64,000 bases of DNA from B1 sp964355075 (GCA_964355075.1 CAYHCF010000016.1:10278-74277); one strand, 5' to 3'; positions 26,925 to 36,236 are shown, counted from the stretch's first letter. A program made the numbers and translations. Notes: a model not told the origin generated them from the letters alone.

Positions 26925-26932
26925 TAGCTTTG
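26925..26932 (+). promoter_or_regulatory. -7 element four bases before GSCFA gene ATG
   Basis: TAGCTTTG is a perfect TAnnTTTG, followed by TTCG and the ATG at 26937. TTTA lies 18 bases upstream. A leaderless transcript is predicted. Confidence 0.45.
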
Positions 26933-26936
26933 TTCG

Positions 26937-27914
26937 ATGAAGTTCAAACTTGATTTTCCGATTCCTCCCTTTCAAAAAAAGCTGTCCATTGAAGATTCGC
27001 TGTTTTTGATAGGTTCCTGTTTCGCTGAAAACATGGATCATAAATTACGTGATTACAAATTTGATACCTATTGCAATCCAAACGGAATTTTGTTTAATCC
27101 CATGAGCATCGCAAACTCCATACATACTGCTATTCTTGGAGATTTTGATTATTCACCCCTCATTTTTGAGCATCATGAATTATGGTATTCATGGTGGCAT
27201 CACGGCTGTTTTGTCGATTCAACCCGGGAACAATTATTGAAACAAATTATAGATCACAATTTAGAAGCTCACCAACGATTGAAAAGTGCAAACTGGCTGA
27301 TCATTACCTGGGGGTCGGCTTATGTATATGAACATATCGAATCAAAATTATTAGTTGCCAATTGTCACAAAGTTCCGACTCATCATTTTAAAAAAAGATT
27401 GTTGGAAACAGGGGAAATAATAGCACAATACGAAGAACTGTTAAAATTTTTGCATCGGTTCAACCCGAACCTGAAAATTGTTTTTAGCATTAGCCCTGTC
27501 AGATATACACGAGATGGGCTGCATGAAAATAATTTAAGTAAAGCCACTCTTTTGCTCGCCTTACAAACCCTGCAAACCCAGCATAAAAACTTAATGTATT
27601 TTCCATCTTACGAAATTGTGGTGGATGAATTAAGAGATTACCGCTTTTACGAAGAAGACTGGGCTCACCCGAATTCCCTTGCCATAAATTATATCTGGGA
27701 AAAGTTCGTTGAAACCTGTTTTGATGCCAAAACCATTGCCTTCATCCATTCTTATGACCCGATTCTGAAAGCCAAACAACACCGACCTATCAACAGCCAA
27801 ACCAAGGCGCATTTAAAATTCAGAGCGGAAACGCATAAGAAAGTAATGGATTTACAAAATGAATACGACTTTTTAAACTGGAAAGAAGAGCTTGATTTTT
27901 TCGCAAAACAGTAA
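26937..27914 (+). CDS. GSCFA-domain protein
   Basis: 325 residues starting with the family-defining LIGSCFAENM near residue 24, followed by NPNGILFNPMSI near 55, LIITWGSAYVYE and a C-terminal EEDWAHPNSLAINYIWE. GSCFA proteins are common in Bacteroidota and related to SGNH/GDSL hydrolases; the Gly-Ser near the N-terminus and the Asp...His near the end fit a serine-hydrolase triad. The substrate is unknown. No signal peptide is seen. Confidence 0.87.
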   Translation: MKFKLDFPIPPFQKKLSIEDSLFLIGSCFAENMDHKLRDYKFDTYCNPNGILFNPMSIANSIHTAILGDFDYSPLIFEHHELWYSWWHHGCFVDSTREQLLKQIIDHNLEAHQRLKSANWLIITWGSAYVYEHIESKLLVANCHKVPTHHFKKRLLETGEIIAQYEELLKFLHRFNPNLKIVFSISPVRYTRDGLHENNLSKATLLLALQTLQTQHKNLMYFPSYEIVVDELRDYRFYEEDWAHPNSLAINYIWEKFVETCFDAKTIAFIHSYDPILKAKQHRPINSQTKAHLKFRAETHKKVMDLQNEYDFLNWKEELDFFAKQ

Positions 27915-27931
27915 GCAGTTATTCAAAAAAT

Positions 27932-28402
27932 TTAGTCCTCTTCAACTACTCCAAATTTCCCGGCCTCAAGTCCTTCATGCATGGATAAACCAATGAGAAC
28001 TTTATCCTTTTCAGTTTCAATTACCAATGCTTCTGTGGTAAAAATCCTGGGTTCTTCTTCGTCCAATAAAACAGATATTATCGGGCAGCCTATTAAATTT
28101 TTCCATACTTCATCTCCGGAGAAGTCTTTACTCACATACCCAATTTTATCTTTAAACTGCTGCAATACTTCCTGGTGTAGTTCATGTAATTTCAGATCTG
28201 TTAAGGGACTGATTCTTTCTTCCTCATCGGGTCTGTGAAAGATAATCTTTGATTGATCCTCAAAAATTAGTTCCATATAATCCAGAAAGCGTAAGGGGTC
28301 AATTGAATCCGTTTTATTAACCCAAAAATGATACATAACTCTCAATAATGTTTTGCCTTCCATACCCTGCAGAAGGGTCAATTCTTCGTTGCTGTATATC
28401 AT
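27932..28402 (-). CDS. Conserved-looking cytoplasmic protein of unknown function
   Basis: 156 acidic residues with no signal peptide or membrane helix. A beta-rich central part contains PIISVLLDEEEPRIFTTEAL. The start overlaps the end of the nth gene by four bases, so the two are translationally coupled. No family is recognised. Confidence 0.6.
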   Translation of the reverse strand: MIYSNEELTLLQGMEGKTLLRVMYHFWVNKTDSIDPLRFLDYMELIFEDQSKIIFHRPDEEERISPLTDLKLHELHQEVLQQFKDKIGYVSKDFSGDEVWKNLIGCPIISVLLDEEEPRIFTTEALVIETEKDKVLIGLSMHEGLEAGKFGVVEED

Positions 28403-29049
28403 TTTTTCTCTTTATTTATTTTGTGGAAGTACTTGCAATAATCTTGTAAACCACAAATTTCACATTTCGGGTTACGGGCCATACAGGTATATCTTCCATG
28501 TAAAATTAACCAATGGTGAGCCGTGGCAATATACTGTTCAGGAATATTTTTCATCAATTGTTTTTCGGCTGCCAAAGGGTTATTTGCATGAATAGTCAAT
28601 CCCAGGCGGGCACTTACCCTGAATACATGGGTATCAACAGCCATAGCAGCTTGCTGATACACCACACTCACAATAACATTGGCAGTTTTTCTGCCAACAC
28701 CCGGTAATTTAGTCAAGTCCTCAATGGTTTTGGGAACTTCCCCGTTAAAATCAGCAACCAGCATTTGAGCCATTCCAATTAAATGTTTGGTTTTATTATT
28801 CGGATAACTGATACTTTTGATATACGGAAATAAGGTATCAAAATCAGTCTGACTCATTTTTTGAGGAGTAGGGAAATCTCTTAAAAGTTCGGGAGTTACC
28901 AGATTTATGCGTTTATCGGTGCATTGGGCCGATAAAATGGTAGCAACCAATAACTGAAATGGGTTGGAATAAACCAGCTCTGTTTCAGCAATAGGCTTAT
29001 GTTTGATGAAATATTCAATTACACCTGTATATCTTTCTTTCTTATTCAT
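28399..29049 (-). CDS. nth: Endonuclease III (DNA glycosylase/AP lyase)
   Basis: 216 residues. The helix-hairpin-helix LPGVGRKTANVIV carries the catalytic lysine and AVDTHVFRVSARLGL the catalytic aspartate. The C-terminus has the four-cysteine [4Fe-4S] loop with spacing C-x6-C-x2-C-x5-C (CMARNPKCEICGLQDYC). It removes oxidised pyrimidines from DNA. All key residues are intact. Confidence 0.95.
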   Translation of the reverse strand: MNKKERYTGVIEYFIKHKPIAETELVYSNPFQLLVATILSAQCTDKRINLVTPELLRDFPTPQKMSQTDFDTLFPYIKSISYPNNKTKHLIGMAQMLVADFNGEVPKTIEDLTKLPGVGRKTANVIVSVVYQQAAMAVDTHVFRVSARLGLTIHANNPLAAEKQLMKNIPEQYIATAHHWLILHGRYTCMARNPKCEICGLQDYCKYFHKINKEKK

Positions 29050-29162
29050 CTAAAATTTAGTTTGTATCGCCTTAGGTGGCAAAGTGGTAAAAGTAATGAC
29101 ATTCTGATTGCATTCACAAAAAAAAATGCTTCCAGAAAGGTGTTCTTAAACCTAACAAACCC

Positions 29163-29170
29163 TACATTTG
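29163..29170 (+). promoter_or_regulatory. -7 element four bases before ATG
   Basis: TACATTTG is a perfect TAnnTTTG and is followed by CTTC and the ATG at 29175, so a leaderless transcript is predicted. Confidence 0.45.
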
Positions 29171-29174
29171 CTTC

Positions 29175-29699
29175 ATGAAAAAAATATTATTGATCCTAAT
29201 ATGCTTTCTCACTTTGGGTGCGCAAGGTCAAAACAAATCTGAAATTAAAAAGTTTAACCCGGAGATAAAGCGCTTTATTTATCAGGCTAACATGCAAATA
29301 AATAAAAACACCTACGATAGCATTTATTTTGATGCGAATTATTCGAAAGGGAAGAAGCTGGTTTTTTTATACACGTATAAAGCCAAAGAATACGAAATGC
29401 TTGCCGATGACGAGTATTTTGAGAGCATCGTTTTTGAAATAAATCCTCCAAAAGGGAACTCTTTTATGATTACACCCAATCAATTTGAATCTTCCAAAGT
29501 TATTTTTAACCGCAGTTGTTTTTGTCCTGATGCAGGCAACAGGCAACTATATGATGGAATTATAAGTGGTAAAAAAGGAGCAAAAAATATCTGGGTTGTT
29601 TCGTATGATATACAGATTGAACCCAGACCCGGTCGTGAAGGATTATCAACCAATAAAAAGTTAAAAGGAATATTTAAACCCGGCAATCTGTTAAAATAA
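29175..29699 (+). CDS. Secreted protein of unknown function
   Basis: 174 residues with a clear signal peptide (MKKILLILICFLTLGAQG). The mature part is basic and beta-rich and has two cysteines in the short SCFCPDAG motif near residue 117. No family is recognised. The acetyltransferase gene follows after one base and is likely co-transcribed. Confidence 0.65.
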   Translation: MKKILLILICFLTLGAQGQNKSEIKKFNPEIKRFIYQANMQINKNTYDSIYFDANYSKGKKLVFLYTYKAKEYEMLADDEYFESIVFEINPPKGNSFMITPNQFESSKVIFNRSCFCPDAGNRQLYDGIISGKKGAKNIWVVSYDIQIEPRPGREGLSTNKKLKGIFKPGNLLK

Positions 29700-29700
29700 A

Positions 29701-30177
29701 ATGTCAGATTTTACCATTCGATTCGCTGAGGTTTCTGATTCAGCTACTATCCTTCAATTTATAAAAGGCATCGCCGAATACGAAAAGTTAAGTGATTTGG
29801 TAGAGGCCACTACCGAAAAAATTGAGAAGCATTTGTTTGCGCAGGGAGCTGTTGCAAAGTGTTTATTAGCATTTGAAGATGAAACACCGGTTGGGTTTGC
29901 GTTGTTTTTTAGCAATTATTCAACCTTTGTATCCAAGCCTGGAATTTATCTGGAAGACCTTTTTGTTGAACCTGAATTCAGAGGGAAGGGTTACGGTAAA
30001 TCCTTATTGCTTGAATTAATAAAAATAGCAAAGCAAAGAGATTGTGGCAGGGTAGAGTGGAGCGTATTGGATTGGAACCAACCTGCCATAGATTTTTACG
30101 AAAGCCTGGGTGCAAAACCTATTCATGGCTGGACGGTTTATCGTTTGGATGAAAAAGCGATAAATTCATTTGATTAA
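29701..30177 (+). CDS. GNAT-family N-acetyltransferase (diamine/thialysine acetyltransferase-like)
   Basis: 158 residues with the GNAT fold. The acetyl-CoA loop is PEFRGKGYGKSLL near residue 95; IYLEDLFVEPEFRG precedes it and WSVLDWNQPAIDFYESLGA follows. This last stretch and the N-terminal IAEYEKLSDLVEAT resemble the SSAT2/thialysine acetyltransferase group, which acetylates small amines. The gene ends exactly where the convergent MFS gene ends. Confidence 0.82.
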   Translation: MSDFTIRFAEVSDSATILQFIKGIAEYEKLSDLVEATTEKIEKHLFAQGAVAKCLLAFEDETPVGFALFFSNYSTFVSKPGIYLEDLFVEPEFRGKGYGKSLLLELIKIAKQRDCGRVEWSVLDWNQPAIDFYESLGAKPIHGWTVYRLDEKAINSFD

Positions 30178-31398
30178 CTAATCAATCTCAAAATAGTTAA
30201 GATCCTTGCTAAAGGTATCTTTAATATAAAGTGTTGCCACAAAAGCCAGGCTCAAACAAATTGTGCCCACAACAAACGCTGCCCAAATTGGACCTCCTCC
30301 TACCGATAAACCCGCAAAACTCAAGGTAATGGGTACAGTAGCTCCTCTCACAAAATTGGGAACGGTATTGGTAACCGTTGAGCGGATATTGGTTCCAAAC
30401 TGTTCGGAGGCAACGGTAACAAACAAAGCCCAATAACCGGTGGCAAAACCCAGCGCATAACACATAAATTTAAAATAGTTAAGGCTTACATGTGTGTTAA
30501 ATAAATAGATCAACAATAAGATGAAGGAAAGAGCGAGATACGTGAATATAACTTTCTTTCTGCTTTTTAAAAGCTGGCTTAACAGGCCACTGATCAAATC
30601 GCCGGAAGATAAACCCAGGTAAGCAAACATAACACTGTCTGCCACATCAATTTTATCCAGCAAACCCAAGGCTTCAGCAAATCGGTTAGAAAGGTTAATC
30701 AGAACGCCTATAGTGAACCAAATGGGTAATCCAATTAGGATACAGGCAAGGTATTTCAGAAATAAATCAGAGCGTTTAAAAAGGGTTAAAAAATTGCCTC
30801 TTTTAATATTGCTATTGGCAATCAGATTTTGGTACATGCCACTTTCGTAAGCACCCGCTCTTAATAATAATAAGACCAAACCCATACAACCCCCAACAAT
30901 ATAGGTGTTTTGCCATCCGAAATTTTTACTGACCAATCCGGCCAGTACTGCGCCCAAGGCTCCAAAAGTTACGATGATCATGGTGCCATAACCCCGCTTC
31001 TCTTTCTTCATATTTTCGGCAACCAAAGTTATTCCGGCTCCCAACTCACCGGCTAAACCTATACCGGCAATAAACCGCATGATGGCATATTGATTGATAT
31101 TGACCACAAAGGCATTTGCAATATTGGCAATGGAGTATAAAAATATGGAACCAAATAATACCGAAATCCGTCCTTTTTTATCACCCAGAATACCCCATAT
31201 TATTCCGCCCAATAACATCCCGGTCATTTGGAGATTAAACAAAAAAATCTCATTTGACTTCAATTCAAGTCCGGAATATCCCAGTGCTTTGAGGCTTTCA
31301 TTCTTAACTACGTTAAAAACAATTAAGTCGTAGATGTCAACAAAATAGCCTAATGAGGCCACGATAATGAGTAAATTAACGCTCTTTTTTTGCTCCAT
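30178..31398 (-). CDS. Major facilitator superfamily transporter
   Basis: About 406 residues and roughly twelve hydrophobic helices, with the loop 2-3 motif GILGDKKGRISVLFGS and the FIAGIGLAGELGAGI helix typical of sugar/organic-acid MFS permeases. It resides in the inner membrane; the substrate is unknown. ATG 31398 is chosen over an upstream TTG. The gene ends abut the convergent GNAT gene. Confidence 0.85.
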   Translation of the reverse strand: MEQKKSVNLLIIVASLGYFVDIYDLIVFNVVKNESLKALGYSGLELKSNEIFLFNLQMTGMLLGGIIWGILGDKKGRISVLFGSIFLYSIANIANAFVVNINQYAIMRFIAGIGLAGELGAGITLVAENMKKEKRGYGTMIIVTFGALGAVLAGLVSKNFGWQNTYIVGGCMGLVLLLLRAGAYESGMYQNLIANSNIKRGNFLTLFKRSDLFLKYLACILIGLPIWFTIGVLINLSNRFAEALGLLDKIDVADSVMFAYLGLSSGDLISGLLSQLLKSRKKVIFTYLALSFILLLIYLFNTHVSLNYFKFMCYALGFATGYWALFVTVASEQFGTNIRSTVTNTVPNFVRGATVPITLSFAGLSVGGGPIWAAFVVGTICLSLAFVATLYIKDTFSKDLNYFEID

Positions 31399-31460
31399 AA
31401 ACAATTATTAGCTATGGCAAAATAGCAAAAGAAACGAGAAGAGAAAATTGTTGATGGGAA

Positions 31461-31937
31461 TTAAATATTAATAAAAGCAGCTAGTTTCTCTAAAAACTGC
31501 TGATCAATTTCATCAAAGTGGGACAAAAATTCACTATCCACATCTAAAACGGCTACAACATTTTGGTTCAAACCAAGAATAGGAACCACCATTTCGGAGC
31601 GGGAGTTACTATTGCAGGTAATATGTCCTGGAAATGCCGCTACATCAGGAACAATAATTGGTTTTTTAAATTCCCAGCTCTTTCCACATACCCCTTTCCC
31701 AAAATCAATACGGGTACAGGCAAGCGGACCCTGGAAAGGCCCTAATACCAATTGGTTTGATTTTACTAAATAAAAGCCAACCCATAACCAATTAAATGTT
31801 TCTTTTAATACCGCACAAATATTTGCCAGGTTTGCAATCAGGTCATCTTCCCCTTCAATAAGGGCTTTGATTTGGGGCAAAAGGCTTTCATAAATTTCTT
31901 TTTTACTTGCTTTTTTATCTACCTGAAGGTTTTCCAA
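31461..31937 (-). CDS. msrC: Free methionine-(R)-sulfoxide reductase (GAF domain)
   Basis: 158 residues forming a single GAF domain. The three cysteines of fRMsr enzymes are present: CTRIDFGKGVCGKSW holds two and HITCNSNSRSE the third, next to the substrate-binding region. It reduces free Met-R-SO in the cytoplasm. The start is TTG at 31937; the stop of the upstream gene lies seven bases before and no nearby ATG fits. It is probably in one operon with the lipoprotein gene upstream. Confidence 0.88.
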   Translation of the reverse strand: MENLQVDKKASKKEIYESLLPQIKALIEGEDDLIANLANICAVLKETFNWLWVGFYLVKSNQLVLGPFQGPLACTRIDFGKGVCGKSWEFKKPIIVPDVAAFPGHITCNSNSRSEMVVPILGLNQNVVAVLDVDSEFLSHFDEIDQQFLEKLAAFINI

Positions 31938-31943
31938 GGAAAG

Positions 31944-32141
31944 TTATTTTTTAGCTACAGTATCCTTTACGATAGTATCAGCTGGAGTGGATGCGCTTAC
32001 ATTGGCCCTGTTCACCGAATACGCAGCCTGATCGGTTTTGTATTGATCATTGGTTTGAATTGTTTTCTGAGCTTCTTCGGTACCATAGTGACAAGCGGAA
32101 AGGGAGGCTGCAAATGCAAATGCTATTAATATTTTCTTCAT
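31944..32141 (-). CDS. Small lipoprotein of unknown function
   Basis: 65 residues with a lipoprotein signal ending LSAC. The mature 48 residues are polar and low in complexity (many Thr, Asp, Ala, Lys). The gene lies six bases upstream of msrC on the same strand. No family is recognised. Confidence 0.6.
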   Translation of the reverse strand: MKKILIAFAFAASLSACHYGTEEAQKTIQTNDQYKTDQAAYSVNRANVSASTPADTIVKDTVAKK

Positions 32142-32192
32142 TATTTTAATTGTTGACGATGCGAATATAAAAAAAATGTTGGCAGATAAAAC

Positions 32193-33125
32193 CTATTTCA
32201 ATTCAAATTCTGAACTTCCTATCCTAAATCCCTCACAATATAGTTCTGCCTTATAGGTCCCTTTAATGAATTCGGAGCCTTTGTTCCAGTAAAAACTGAC
32301 CGATATAGCTTCCTGGTTAAAGTCAATTGTTTTTTTTGCACTATATAAGGATTCTTCATTCTGATAGGTAAAGGTTCCGGAGCCTGCAAGTTCGTTGTAG
32401 ATGGTAGCTCCATCGGGGCCAATTACCTTTAAAAAAATATCTTTGTTGCCCTTTTCGGAAACATAATTTTCGGAAAGGCCAAAGGTAACTTTCAGCTGGT
32501 CTATTAGTCTGACCTTCATGGTTTCCTTTTCTTTACCGTTACTTCTTAGCTTGATACCGGTGACCAACATATTCTGGGTAACTAATTTTGCACCTATTGC
32601 TACCTTATTGTTCAATCGGGTGATATCCATTGAAAGGTCTTCATTCTTTCTGTGTTGTGTTTTTATATCAGATCGCAATGCCTTATTTTCAACATTTAAT
32701 GAAGTTATTACCGTACTTAAGGAATCAATCTGGCCCATGTATTTTCTTTTATAATACCTAAGTTCATCCAATTCATCGTTCACAGCAGCTAATTCCTCCC
32801 GTGTTAATTTCCCTTTTATTAGTAAGGCTTCAATCCGGTCGGCAAATTCCTGCAGAGAATCATTTTTTTCGCTTAAGAATTGATCCAACTGGGCATTTTT
32901 GCCTTTATATTCAGTAAGTTCAAGTTCTGTTAGTTTCAATATATTATCCAAAACCATTTTGGTTGAGTCACTTTGGAATAATTCAACCTCTTTTACCAAC
33001 AGTTTCTTGTCTGTTTTAGAATAGTTAAAAATAAAAAAGCCTAATAATGCGAGGAGAAGGATGTTTAATGCCGACTGTATAATGATGATGAGCCTATGTT
33101 TTTTCTTTTTTTCTTCCTGTACCAT
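32193..33125 (-). CDS. Membrane-anchored coiled-coil protein of unknown function
   Basis: 310 residues from ATG 33125. A basic N-terminus (KKKKH) precedes one membrane helix (SALNILLLALLGFFIF, about 18-35). A long coiled coil runs over about 55-175, and the C-terminal 125 residues look like a beta-sandwich (FGLSENYV, DIFLKVIGPDGATIYNE). The topology suggests the C-terminal domain faces the periplasm. I recognise no named family. It has its own promoter directly at the start codon. Confidence 0.65.
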   Translation of the reverse strand: MVQEEKKKKHRLIIIIQSALNILLLALLGFFIFNYSKTDKKLLVKEVELFQSDSTKMVLDNILKLTELELTEYKGKNAQLDQFLSEKNDSLQEFADRIEALLIKGKLTREELAAVNDELDELRYYKRKYMGQIDSLSTVITSLNVENKALRSDIKTQHRKNEDLSMDITRLNNKVAIGAKLVTQNMLVTGIKLRSNGKEKETMKVRLIDQLKVTFGLSENYVSEKGNKDIFLKVIGPDGATIYNELAGSGTFTYQNEESLYSAKKTIDFNQEAISVSFYWNKGSEFIKGTYKAELYCEGFRIGSSEFELK

Positions 33126-33129
33126 TTTG

Positions 33130-33159
33130 CAAAAATAAACTTTGTTACCACATTCCAAA
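33130..33159 (-). promoter_or_regulatory. Complete Bacteroidota promoter at a leaderless start
   Basis: On the minus strand TTTG (33159-33156) is followed after 18 bases by TATTTTTG (33137-33130), then CAAA and the ATG at 33125. Both elements match the consensus, and this is the clearest example in the window. Confidence 0.55.
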
Positions 33160-33239
33160 CTAGCCTTTTTCCACCAAAATTTAATACAGGTAGTGAAACT
33201 AAGTTCTGATTTATTATTATTGTTAAAAATTTATTCGCT

Positions 33240-33782
33240 TTGAAAACTACAAAAACATTTATTGATGGATTGTTAATAATTGAGCCACAAATATTTACCG
33301 ATTCCAGAGGCTATTTTTTTGAGAGTTATAATGAGGAAAAATTTATGGATTATGGTGTAAATGTTCGTTTTATTCAGGATAACCAGTCATTATCGCAAAT
33401 GGGAGCGGTAAGGGGATTACATTTTCAGGCTCCTCCTTGTGAGCAGGGAAAACTGGTGAGAGTGGTATCAGGTTCCGTTTGGGATGTGGTGGTGGATATC
33501 CGGAAAAACTCTCCAACTTATGGCAAGAATTTCTCCCTTGAACTATCGGCAAAAAATCAACTCATGTTTTGGATTCCTCCCGGTTTTGCACATGGCTTCG
33601 AAACGCTGGAAGATAATACCCTGTTTTTGTACAAATGTACCAATACCTACAATAAGGCAAGCGAAGGCGGGCTGTTATGGAACGATAAAGACCTTGATAT
33701 TCATTGGAAAACACAAACGCCGATTGTTTCTGAAAAGGACATTTTATTACCCGCTTTTAAAGATTTTGTCAGTCCTTTTTAA
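33240..33782 (+). CDS. rfbC: dTDP-4-dehydrorhamnose 3,5-epimerase
   Basis: 180 residues of the RmlC cupin family: FTDSRGYFFESYNE near residue 21, NQSLSQMGAVRGLHFQ with the catalytic histidine near 60, WDVVVDIRKNSPTYG, and FWIPPGFAHGFE. It makes dTDP-L-rhamnose precursors for surface polysaccharide. The start is TTG (33240): no ATG is available before the conserved N-terminus. It is not beside other rhamnose genes here. Confidence 0.92.
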   Translation: MKTTKTFIDGLLIIEPQIFTDSRGYFFESYNEEKFMDYGVNVRFIQDNQSLSQMGAVRGLHFQAPPCEQGKLVRVVSGSVWDVVVDIRKNSPTYGKNFSLELSAKNQLMFWIPPGFAHGFETLEDNTLFLYKCTNTYNKASEGGLLWNDKDLDIHWKTQTPIVSEKDILLPAFKDFVSPF

Positions 33783-33794
33783 CTTTTTGGTAGA

Positions 33795-34208
33795 ATGGTA
33801 TTTAATTTTTGCAAAAATAAATTTTCAGGATTCTCAGAAAGAAGGAAGATCAAAGGAAAGCTGTTATTTCTAATTTTGTTTTGCTCTTCCCAAATTTGCT
33901 TTGCTCAGTTTACTAAACGAAGCGATTATGGAAAAACATACTATGACAGTAGTTGTAGTAAGGTTTGTGAAGTTTTTCGCTACGTTTTGGAATATCAGTT
34001 CCTTCCTGATAAAATAACAAATGAGAAAGTATATCAGGGAGTTACCATCATAAAAGATGGACCCTATTTAGGTTATTATGAGGATGGGAAGCTGGCATTC
34101 TCCGGATTCTTTTTGCAAAATGAAAAAGATAGTTTATGGAAATATTATTCGCCGGAAGGGAATCTGATTCATACTGAACTATATAAAAACAATCAATTAA
34201 GAAAATGA
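33795..34208 (+). CDS. Secreted protein with MORN-like repeats, function unknown
   Basis: 137 residues. After a basic N-terminus comes a signal-type helix (GKLLFLILFCSSQICFAQ). The mature part has GPYLGYYEDGKLAFSGFF and SLWKYYSPEGNLIHTELY, two repeats like those in MORN-type antitoxin-like proteins of Bacteroidota. It overlaps the next gene by four bases. Confidence 0.6.
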   Translation: MVFNFCKNKFSGFSERRKIKGKLLFLILFCSSQICFAQFTKRSDYGKTYYDSSCSKVCEVFRYVLEYQFLPDKITNEKVYQGVTIIKDGPYLGYYEDGKLAFSGFFLQNEKDSLWKYYSPEGNLIHTELYKNNQLRK

Positions 34209-34618
34209 AAGCAGTCGTACTTATCGCTTTGAGTTTTTTTGCCTTTGGTTTGAATGCTCAGGAGCTTATTAAAAAAAATCTGGAAGTGGGGAGCTATCTA
34301 ACTATTAATCCATGTAAAAAGAACAAAAAGGAGTTTGTTTATATTGATGTGTATGCCAGAACCAAGCCTTATGATAAAAAGCTTGTTGATACGCTGACAG
34401 GCGATGGTTTATTGAAAGAATTTTTTAATGAAAACAGTATTGATGCCAAGCGTCTTCCCTGTAGTATGGGAGGATATCAATATAAAATTGCAGCTTTACA
34501 TGAATTTAACGACAAAGGGAAAACAAAAAGAGTAGTTTTATGTTATACTTTATACCCTTTAACCCTCATCTGGATTGAGTTGGATAAGGCATTGGAAACG
34601 GCGGAAATTTCTTATTAA
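34205..34618 (+). CDS. Secreted protein of unknown function
   Basis: 137 residues with a signal peptide (MKAVVLIALSFFAFGLNAQ). The mature protein is basic and has two cysteines (NPCKKNKK and LPCSMGG). It starts within the stop of the previous secreted-protein gene (ATGA), so the pair probably acts together. No family is recognised. Confidence 0.6.
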   Translation: MKAVVLIALSFFAFGLNAQELIKKNLEVGSYLTINPCKKNKKEFVYIDVYARTKPYDKKLVDTLTGDGLLKEFFNENSIDAKRLPCSMGGYQYKIAALHEFNDKGKTKRVVLCYTLYPLTLIWIELDKALETAEISY

Positions 34619-34658
34619 AAGGGAATATCCCTGTATTTGTTTAACTCCGTATTTTGGA

Positions 34659-35594
34659 TTAAAACAAATTTTTCTTTCTAAAAAAGAAAACACCGATGAG
34701 CGATAATACCACAGCAATCAGGATAACAATCCAAAAGGCATGCGCATTTTCCTGAAAGGGCAAAGGAACATTCATTCCATATACACTGGCTACCAAAATT
34801 GGCAAGGATAAGATAATTGTAGCAGTTGTTAAATACCGAATGGTAATATTCAGATTATTAGAAATAATGGATGAATTTGCGCCCATCATATTGCCCAAGA
34901 TATTGCTGTAAACCTTTGCCATTTCAATAGCCTGGCGCGTTTCGATATTAACATCTTCAATCAATTCCCGTTCAATGTCTTTAATAGAATCCGGCAAATG
35001 ATTACGCTGTAAACGTGCCATCATCAATTCATTTGATTTTAATGAAGTGTTAAAAAATACCAGACTTTTTTCAAGTTTCAATAAATCCAATAATTCCCTG
35101 TTCCGGGTGCTGCGGTGAAGCATCCTTTCAATGTCATCGGCCTTATTGTTGATGTCTTTTAAGTATTTTGAAAAAAGCAGAGAGGATTTATAAAACACCT
35201 GCATCACAAATTTTTCGTGGTTATAGGTATAAAAATTCTTAATCCTGTTTTCTTTAAAGGATTGAATTAATTCGGTTGGGCGGCTACAAACGGTAACTAC
35301 CAGATCGCGCTTAAATAAAATTCCCAGGGCAATTGTCGAATAGGGAAGGTCTGATTCATGTCCGTTCTCGCAAGGAATCCTGCAAACAATCAAAATAGAG
35401 TTTTTGTGACTCTCCACCCGCGAGTTTTCATCCGGGTCTAAGGGATCGCTAAATACTTCAGGCGGAACCAGTAATTTTTTTGAAAGATATTCAATTTCCT
35501 TTGCCGTTGGACTTACCACATTTATCCAGCAATCTTTTTCGATGGCTTCAATTTCCGCCAGCTTATTTAATTTGCTTTTAAAATATTGGATCAT
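34659..35594 (-). CDS. corA: CorA-type magnesium/cobalt transporter
   Basis: 311 residues from ATG 35594. A cytoplasmic alpha/beta N-terminal domain is followed by a long stalk helix and two C-terminal membrane helices. The diagnostic YGMN motif ends the first of these (SVYGMNVPLPF). It forms a pentameric Mg2+ channel in the inner membrane. A longer frame to 35654 adds 20 residues without family sequence. Confidence 0.9.
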   Translation of the reverse strand: MIQYFKSKLNKLAEIEAIEKDCWINVVSPTAKEIEYLSKKLLVPPEVFSDPLDPDENSRVESHKNSILIVCRIPCENGHESDLPYSTIALGILFKRDLVVTVCSRPTELIQSFKENRIKNFYTYNHEKFVMQVFYKSSLLFSKYLKDINNKADDIERMLHRSTRNRELLDLLKLEKSLVFFNTSLKSNELMMARLQRNHLPDSIKDIERELIEDVNIETRQAIEMAKVYSNILGNMMGANSSIISNNLNITIRYLTTATIILSLPILVASVYGMNVPLPFQENAHAFWIVILIAVVLSLIGVFFFRKKNLF

Positions 35595-35744
35595 GTGAAC
35601 AATTTTTGAGTAGTCTGTTTTTTTAGCTTTGCAAATGAAGCACAGGCAAGCCATATAAACAACAATAAAGATTAGAAGATTTGAAAATTAGGAACTTGCA
35701 GATTGTCAAATTTCGAATTTGCACTATGCACATTTTTGAATCTA

Positions 35745-36236
35745 ATGTCCTTTATTTGTTGCGTGAAAGTTGCAATTTATACGGATGGTTCAGCCAGAGG
35801 AAACCCGGGAAGAGGGGGATACGGTGCGGTTTTGGTAAGTGGAACCCATAGAAAGGAATTGAGTGCGGGTTACCGTTTAACAACCAATAACCGCATGGAG
35901 TTATTGGCAGTAATTGTTGCTCTGGAAGCCATGAAGATGCCAAAAATGGACATTTCTATTTATACCGATAGTAAATATGTTTGTGAATCGGTTGAAAAAA
36001 GATGGGTTTTTTCCTGGGTGCAAAAAGGGTTTAAAGGCAAAAAAAATCCTGACTTATGGCGCCGGTTTCTTGAACTGTATAAATTGCATACCATAAAGTT
36101 TATTTGGATCAAGGGACATGCCGGACACCCAATGAATGAACGTTGCGACCAATTAGCAACCGAAGCAGCTGATGCAAAAAAAATGCTTATTGATGTCTGG
36201 TATGAACAAGAGCAGGTGAGTAACAATTTGTTGTAG
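35745..36236 (+). CDS. rnhA: Ribonuclease HI
   Basis: About 163 residues. The D-E-D-D catalytic set is present: IYTDGSARGNPG, NNRMELLAVI, IYTDSKYV and HAGHPMNERCDQLA. It removes RNA from RNA-DNA hybrids such as R-loops and primers. The start is uncertain: ATG 35745 gives a six-residue lead (MSFICC), while GTG 35763 starts at the conserved VKVAIYTDG. Confidence 0.93.
   Translation: MSFICCVKVAIYTDGSARGNPGRGGYGAVLVSGTHRKELSAGYRLTTNNRMELLAVIVALEAMKMPKMDISIYTDSKYVCESVEKRWVFSWVQKGFKGKKNPDLWRRFLELYKLHTIKFIWIKGHAGHPMNERCDQLATEAADAKKMLIDVWYEQEQVSNNLL

Noticed and set aside
33484..33873. 129-codon frame overlapping rfbC
   Set aside because: It is a shadow in another frame of rfbC and the following gene, without motifs of its own.
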